Positions 57,120-64,000 of a stretch of 64,000 nt of DNA are shown here, one piece after another. Origin of the DNA: Atrichornis clamosus (Eukaryota > Chordata > Aves > Passeriformes > Menuridae); NCBI GenBank assembly GCA_013400975.1, contig WBMZ01003033.1, positions 94,925 through 158,924 on the forward strand, in the 5' to 3' direction. The notes beneath the pieces are model-generated. The model had not been told where the DNA came from, searched no databases, and was given only the letters and a program-made list of their open reading frames with translations. Numbering within the stretch: the first letter of the stretch is position 1; each line of letters begins with the position of its first letter. Both the position numbers and the translations under genes were made by a program.

Positions 57120-59341
57120 GAACTGTCAGGATTATATGCTGTTTATTTAGACAAGGGATTTAACTAGCCAGCTATCATGTGGAACTAGGAGCCATTTTAC
57201 TTTGAGCAACCTAATCTTTAAAGATTTACCTGATCTTTTCTTTGGTATGTCCCAGTTAACCACAAGGTGTCCAAGTCCTTACTTAGACCTCAAATATCCG
57301 GGTAATTACAGCCAAATATATCTCTTAGAAGGATGGCATATTATTCTTGTTTGCTGTCTTACTGTAATTTGGTAAATATTCACCAATACTGAAATTAGAC
57401 AGTTATTTCATCACTATGGTTAGGGGGATGGATCAGGGCAGTATTTCTGAGAAGGTGTATTGTGACACACACAGTAGTCATGAAATATGGCCAGGTGTTG
57501 GCCAGTTGTTGAAAATTTTGCACATCATAAAGCAAAGGCAACCTGACTTCTGTACTCCTGGTGATTTTTGCTTTTCAAGGTCAAGCATGCTTTTCAGTCT
57601 TTCAAGAAATTTTACATAGATTTGTCACTTTTCCAAACAATAGATGTTAATTTGTTTTTATAGAGACAATGAGGACTGCACAGGTTTGGTTTTGTTTTGT
57701 TTTGCTTTGGAAAATGGGACAACATCTTATTAAAAAAGAAACCCCCTGAAAAAGACTCATTTAAGGAGTTGGTAGTGGGATCCAAGATGCTAATTTTCTC
57801 AGTCATAGCAATTTAAATTCAAAATAACAGCAAAAAAGAGAATTTCATTCTTGACTATTTGGTGGCTTATCTTAAATGATTTATGATCTCCGTTTAACTC
57901 CCATACTAGAAAAGCACTGCTACAAAGAGAAATGGAGGACTCAGGAACTTGGAGACTAAATAATACTCTTATCTGTACATCATTCAGGATATTTGACAGT
58001 ATCAAATCATATCAGACAGGCAATTCAAGGGACTATGTGCATCATTGATTTCTACTGTACTTGTTTTCTGAATAATCATAACATTTATGTCCCTGAAACT
58101 GTCAAAATAACTGACATAAAAGTGTAAAAAACCTGAACAAAAATAATTTAATTCCGTGTGAGGAAGCAGTTTAAAACATTTTCAAGTGTTTTAACAAATT
58201 AACTATAGACACTATCACAAGATTAAATTTCAATAGAAGACTTTTTGCTCTAAAAAATGGGGCACTAGGATCTTTTTGTAGTTTCGAAAAGCACTCTCCT
58301 ATCATGTTGTTCGACATGAAGGCCTCTTAATTATCATCTACCTTTCACAGTCATTAGGATTACATTTCCTGTAAAGTACATTTTGTAAACTTTGGGGTTA
58401 TATATTTATATCCTACTTTTCGTGTTAGTTACTTTTTTCCCTTTGAATCAGCAGAGAAAGTAACTTATTAAAAAAAAAAATATTTACAGACCTTACAGCT
58501 CTGTGGAGTACAGAATTTATATAAAATTCTGGTAACATCTTGAAAAGTAAATGAGGAAGTAGTTTACAAATCTAGGGAATAGCCAACTATGTAGATCTAC
58601 AAGTGCACTGTGCTACAGCTGACTTACAGCCCAGAGAGGGAATTTCTGGAAAAATAGAAAAGAAAAAGCATTACAAAGATAGGCATAAATTAATCTTATT
58701 TACCAACTGTAACACTATTCTATGTCATTGCTTTGGAATCAAGATAGCCACTTTTTTCTTGCTTTCATCTCCATCTGTTGGACATATACTTGTCTAAATT
58801 GAAGAGGCATGGTGTTTTGGGGTTGGTTTTTTTATTTTTTCCTCTTTATTTTGTGAGATGACAGAGAATGAGCATGGGCTACTGTCAGTGCCAGACCTGG
58901 CTAACCGTGGAAAGTGGAGCCAGGCTCAGCAATCTCCTCAGGGCTGTTGTTGCACAGCAGTCGGAGAAGGAATGACAAACTGCTGTTTCACTGCAGTGTC
59001 AGTGGGCATCGTGGCACAGGAAGAACTTAAAAGCAGAATGCAGTCCTACAGTAGAGATCATCTACTCTGTCCTCAGCAGGGGAAACTGATAGTTTTTCTG
59101 TGCTATAATTAGCCACTGCCAATGAATGCACATTGCGTCACAGGAATTAATCTTGCGGCATCCTCACCTTTGGCTTCCAAAATGAAGGAAATATCTTTCA
59201 GTGACAGCTTTTATGCTAAGGAAGTAAAGTTCTAAGGGAATAAATATACCCTCAGTTACCTGGTCAAGGATACAGAGTCTTCACTGATCAGTGCAGTTTA
59301 AAAAGGAATCGTGAGTGGTCTGCTGTCGAAAATATACTGAC

Positions 59342-59354
59342 ATATATATATATA
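59342..59354. repeat. (TA)n microsatellite
   Basis: Thirteen nt of alternating A and T. Confidence 0.85.
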
Positions 59355-59557
59355 GCTTCTTTTCCCCAGGATTCCCATCATGAGTGCAGCTTGTAGTGTT
59401 TTGATAGTGGTCTTTCTTCATATCTGTTCATTTAACACTGTGTGCTTCCCAGACTATGTCAGCTTTGTCATCTGTAGGTTCTTTAGCGAAGGGGAGGATG
59501 TACCTGTTTTCCATCACTGCAGTTGCCTCCCAGGGGACAATCTGGGGATTTTGCAGT

Positions 59558-59579
59558 CTGGTTTGTTGCAACAAACCAG
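59558..59579. repeat. 22-bp perfect palindrome
   Basis: CTGGTTTGTTG is followed at once by its exact reverse complement CAACAAACCAG, with no spacer. The symmetry ends at both outer bases. Confidence 0.9.
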
Positions 59580-61584
59580 GCAGAACCTGCCACAAATCAA
59601 TTACTTATCTAGTCTCTTATGAACATGTTAGTGACTCCTAAGGATAGTTGTTCTGATTTGAGTAAAACTTGTTAAATAGCAACTCCCTGGAAGCCGATAA
59701 AGTTCCAAATCTACGTAAGTCTGTATGTGACCAGCAATCAGATCAGTCAGATCCTCATGAGCAGTACATACCAGATCAGCTAGCTAGTGTGGATGGAAAA
59801 ACTGGATGATTCATGCAATGGGTCAAAATTTAAAACTCATTGCAATATTATATTTATTGTGTACTTTCTTGTGCATCATTAGTGCTACAGTAGTTTCATG
59901 CCATACAACTTGTTACTTTCTGTGCTTTAAATAAATGCAGTTTCATCTTAGCGTAACTGAGTGGATATTCATAGTTTCATCTGCAATTTCTGCTGTTTCT
60001 GCAACTGTTAGAGTAGCTGTAGAAACCACTACTGTGGACCAGTGCTAACCACTGCATAAAAACCCAGCTCCAACTTAGAAAAACACATACAATGTAAATA
60101 GAAAGTAACTGAACTTTAGTTGGGGATATCTGGGAAGTTAGCACTGAATATACTTATTTTTTCTTGAACTGGGGATTTCTTCAACTTTGTTTTGTACCCA
60201 ACTAATGGGTAACATTTCCCGCTCCCCAGGAGTAGCAGTCAGAGAAAGGAATTAAAATGTTAAACCCATGGCTGAGAGATTCAAAGCATGGCATTTTTCT
60301 TGAACAAATAAAAACAGTGCCTACTGCTCTGTCCTCTCATGCACAAAGTTGCCGTGTTGGAACCTGATGCAATTCTGAGAAAATGGCAATCCTGCCATTT
60401 TTCTTTACATTCTTGTTTTCATTCTTTTCAAAATTGATTCTCTACAATCTGCAACAGTGAATGCCATTTTAATTCACAGGGAATTTAAAAATTCAACACT
60501 CTTACATGCTGTTAGTAGGACACTGCAGTTACTTAGGCAATTACGATAGCATCTGCTTTCAAAATATAATGGTTACATTTTACAATTCTTGGACATTAGT
60601 TAGATTAGAAAGTAATACCATGCTCATTTGTAGTAATTTTATAATATGAACATTATTCTGTCACAAAATTGCCCCAATGATTCTGTTATAAATGTGATTT
60701 GTTTTCTTATTTATCTCTCAAACACTTTGCCCGCCAAGGACAAAGCTATTTTCAATAAACACCAGCAGAAGCCTCTTAAGGTGCCAGGTCTCAGAATCAA
60801 GTGAAAGCATGAGAATCTCAGCTTTCTTCTCTAGGCACCTAAACCTCTGATGTAAAAATATAAAAACCTAACTTGCATGCAATGCAATTGCAACCTGCTT
60901 GCAATGTTCTTAAGCATAAAATAGAGGAAAGTAACTGTATATACATGGTCTTATGTCCAATTTTAAGCCAGTCTCCGTAGTTTTTGAGATTCAATTATTT
61001 AATAGTTGGATGTTGACAGTGCTGCATAGCTAGCTGATGGAGATATTGCCTGAAGTGAATCACAGTTCCTACAGCTCTCCTGGAGTGTAATGATTTTGCT
61101 TGGTTTTGGGGAAGTGGAAGAGAGAGATACCCTTACATACAGCAGGAACAGCAGCTAATCCCACCCTATTGTGAAATTATTTGAATACAAAGGGAGAGAA
61201 CTAGCTTCCTCCTAAACGGAGGCTTCTGTTTGCTGATCACAGAAGCCTGCCTTTGGTGGCAGGGTAGTTTTTGGTTGGCAGTAGTACTTTGGCCTGCTGC
61301 AGAGATTATTCCAGGTGCCTGGAAAATGGCAATACCAATTCCAAGAAAATGGTTGAAACAACACCAGACATCCTCTTGATAGAAAAGCTCATTACCATGA
61401 AAGAGTACCAAGCAAATTACTGTGCTACTTAGGCTTGTTTTACAGATGGAAGAACTGTGTGTCTGCTGCCTCAGAACCTTTCATCTTTTATCCTCACTGG
61501 TGTGCACTTGGTAAAATAAAATAAATATATGTAATGTATAAGTTTTATTTTCCTTTGGAAATCTCATGTGTTCTAGACAGACCA

Positions 61585-61720
61585 GTAAATATTATCTCAT
61601 TTTACAGGTGAATCAAAGGTAGAGGGAAATTAAGCAATTTTTGAAGGGTAATAAAAGGAGGAACACAACAGATTCTTTCTATCTATGCTCAGTCTGTTGG
61701 ACCAGCACTAACCATCTTGT
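61585..61720 (+). repeat. Possible MIR-like SINE relic
   Basis: ATCTCATTTTACAGGTGAATC, then AGAGGGAAATTAAGCAA and, later, CTCAGTCTGTTGGACCAGC follow the MIR order (ATCTCATTTTACAGATGAGG, GAGAGGTTAAGTAAC and a CAGTCCAGTGC-type end). More diverged than the copy at 5344. Confidence 0.5.
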
Positions 61721-64000
61721 GGATGCTGAAGGCAGCTCTTATTTCTTCTGTGAGCTGGACCAATGGAGCTATGTTGTAGTGACAGCAATAAATTCTGCCA
61801 AATGTCAGCTGCATGGCAAACTTTTCTACCAATTTTACCAAGCAGGCATAGTAGTAAGTTAATTGGGTTGGTTCTCATTCGGGCGACGTTTTGGGAATTC
61901 CATGTCAAAGACCTGAGCTAGCCCTAACTATGTAGATCTCTTCATGTGGGCTTCATGCTCCATTTTATCTGTAAAGTTCTTGCTAGGTGAAAAATCCCAG
62001 TGATAGAGAATACCTAGTGCTGAAAGCAATAATCAGCTTTCAGTATATGTGACTTAGGTTCTACTCAAGTATCTCTGGGATTTTTGTGCTGTTTTTGTAT
62101 TACAGCAACTCCTATATATCCTCCCATACCAGAGTTTCAGTGGCCAAATTTAGCATGAAACACATAAGCAGAGGCAATCTCTATTTTCTAACAGTTCATA
62201 AAAGTTCACAAACTGAAACTAAATACGCAAGAATGAATTGTTGCATGTTACTGTCCTCCCAAAAAAGCTAGAAAATTTGCCAGATACCAAACAATATTGA
62301 TATTTGAGTTGAAAAGCATACTGATAAAATCCTGAAGAAGCAATCTGCCTCTGGAATAAAAATGTCTGCATAGGGTGTTAAACAGATGTAACACAAGGAA
62401 GATGTCCCACCTGCCTGCTAAACTTCCTGATGTTGACTGATCTTAAGTTCTGACCCCATAATGTGGTTCCATAATGGAAGATGGACTACTGTGTAAAATT
62501 CTGTTCTTTCCTGAAGGACTGAGCAAGCCCATAGGTTACATTTTCCACCTTAAATCGAACAGGAAGTCTGCAGCCAAATTGCAGGGTGAACATGCATCTC
62601 CTGAGCTCCAGTTCAAACTGGATTTCTGAAGTCCATTTTTCCTTCTGCTTGGGTTGAGAATCTCATTCAGGTTTCATTTTCTTTATAGGTTTCCTGTAAT
62701 CTATGACTTTCAGACTTTGATATACCAACCCTGTCAGTGACTCATGTCAGCTGATCCCTATGTGACAGGCAAGGCACAGGGAGAGCAATTCCTCTATGCG
62801 ACATGTTCAGATGGACTCACAGTATGCTGAGTGCAGCACTGATCAAAGGCAGCCCAGTGGAGCTTGGAGCTTCCCCAAAATGTCAGCTGTGCTCCCAGTA
62901 TCACAGCTAGCATCCAGAGAAGGCTGGAAGAGCAGAAGAATGCACGAAGGAGGAGGAAAGGACAGAAGCTCTCAACTCCAGTGTGAAATTGTTTGACACA
63001 GAACTAGAGAATTTACCTTGTGTATCTTCAGTCTTCACTCTTCCCTTGGAAAGTCTCACAAAGAAGGTTACTTCATGACATCTGATGTATAATCTTTACA
63101 GGAATAACCAAGTGTTTTACTCTTTCATTATCTTGTCTAATAGCCAGCATCTGCCTAGACCAGAAGGAATCATCTTAGGACATCAGACATAGTCATTACA
63201 TGGATAAATTTAGGTGAGGTAGGGAACTCAGATACTCTGAGATGACAGGAATATTCCCACTAGCTAAAGGTGATGATTCATCAGGAAATGTTAATATAGG
63301 GTCACAGGCAGAAAAGTAATAGGCCAGAAACACAAATAAGTTGGATTTGTCTTAAACTTATCTTCCAGTATTTTCCAGCAGGAAAAGTGCACAGCTGATT
63401 TAGGCAGATATCATGTTGTTTCAGTACACTGAGGGAGGAGAGAGAACTGTGCTTCAGGCAGGATCACATAAGGAAGGAGATAGGCCTTCTAGAATTGTGC
63501 TGTTTCAGCTTTCCTGCTCATGCTCTGTGCTGTATGCTACTAGCACTTGATAGATTCTCTCATGGTAGCAAAGCATCTTGAACCAAATGATGTTGTCATG
63601 ACCAAGGGATTAATATTAGGGTTTCCAGGTCTGGATGGATTGTCTAGATTGACCCAGAATGGCTGCATGCTTCCTACTTTTTCATCTGGCTATACAGGGA
63701 GGATTTTCTATACAAAAAGATGACAAGTCTTCTAGACATAAAAATCATATCAAATCACACGTGGAGATGGGTCTTGTTCTGTGCAAATTATTGCCAAACA
63801 CGAGGCAGATAGGCCTCTTCCTGTAACATTAAACCTCTCAGCACTCACGTTATCCTACCTCATCCACATGAAAAACTTTCAGTCTTTTAACTTCAATATT
63901 AACAAGGCCATCATGGAATTGAACTTGAATGCAGCAGGGTGATGGCAGGTAATTATATACAATCTGTAAAGTCTAAGCCACATATTATTACAGCCATGCT

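Larger units (their letters stand above)
51880..64000. other. Upstream flank of UBE2D3, no gene recognised
   Basis: About 12 kb of AT-rich DNA. It contains T/G-rich tracts on the plus strand, a 22-bp perfect palindrome (59558), a 16-bp palindrome (56965), short simple repeats and a possible MIR relic (61585). Open frames are all under 120 codons without known domains. No CISD2 exon, the expected next gene in other vertebrates, was seen. Confidence 0.6.

Overview
This is vertebrate nuclear DNA, most likely from a bird. The coding exons are short, have GT-AG introns and lie in AT-rich non-coding DNA with two CpG-island promoters. The repeats are CR1-type LINE tails plus at least one ancient MIR-like SINE, with no mammalian Alu or L1. 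I assign two genes by reading exons by eye and joining them across splice sites: MANBA (lysosomal beta-mannosidase) and UBE2D3 (ubiquitin-conjugating enzyme E2 D3). Both are on the minus strand and in the order known from other vertebrates. No operon, CRISPR array, tRNA, rRNA or prokaryotic feature was seen.

Layout. 1-15,460 is the 5' part of MANBA: coding exon 1 (15,269-15,460) in a CpG island, exon 2 (6,721-6,815), exon 3 (6,118-6,223), exon 4 (4,078-4,248) and exon 5 (1,328-1,451). The gene runs off the left edge. About 15,900-27,900 is intergenic with one CR1 fragment. About 27,900-50,370 is UBE2D3: seven constitutive coding exons add up to exactly 444 nt (147 residues plus stop), and an alternative last coding exon at 30,728-30,777 gives a 148-residue form with a different C-terminus. 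The UBE2D3 start codon lies in a roughly 1.8-kb CpG island (49,560-51,370) with GC boxes, YY1-like motifs and a 77-nt purine tract. 51,400-64,000 lies upstream of UBE2D3. It holds a CR1 fragment, a possible MIR relic and simple repeats, but no coding exon that I recognise.

The two genes are housekeeping genes with separate jobs: MANBA trims beta-linked mannose from N-glycan fragments in lysosomes, and UBE2D3 passes ubiquitin to many E3 ligases. Nothing here suggests a joint pathway; they are conserved neighbours. I found no wholly new system. The signals most worth following are the alternative UBE2D3 terminal exon, a 78-nt near-palindromic hairpin in MANBA intron 1 that pairs best on the MANBA sense strand, an isolated CpG-rich patch in the same intron that looks like an internal promoter, a perfect 22-bp palindrome at 59,558, and a reversal of T/G-rich tract polarity around the UBE2D3 promoter.
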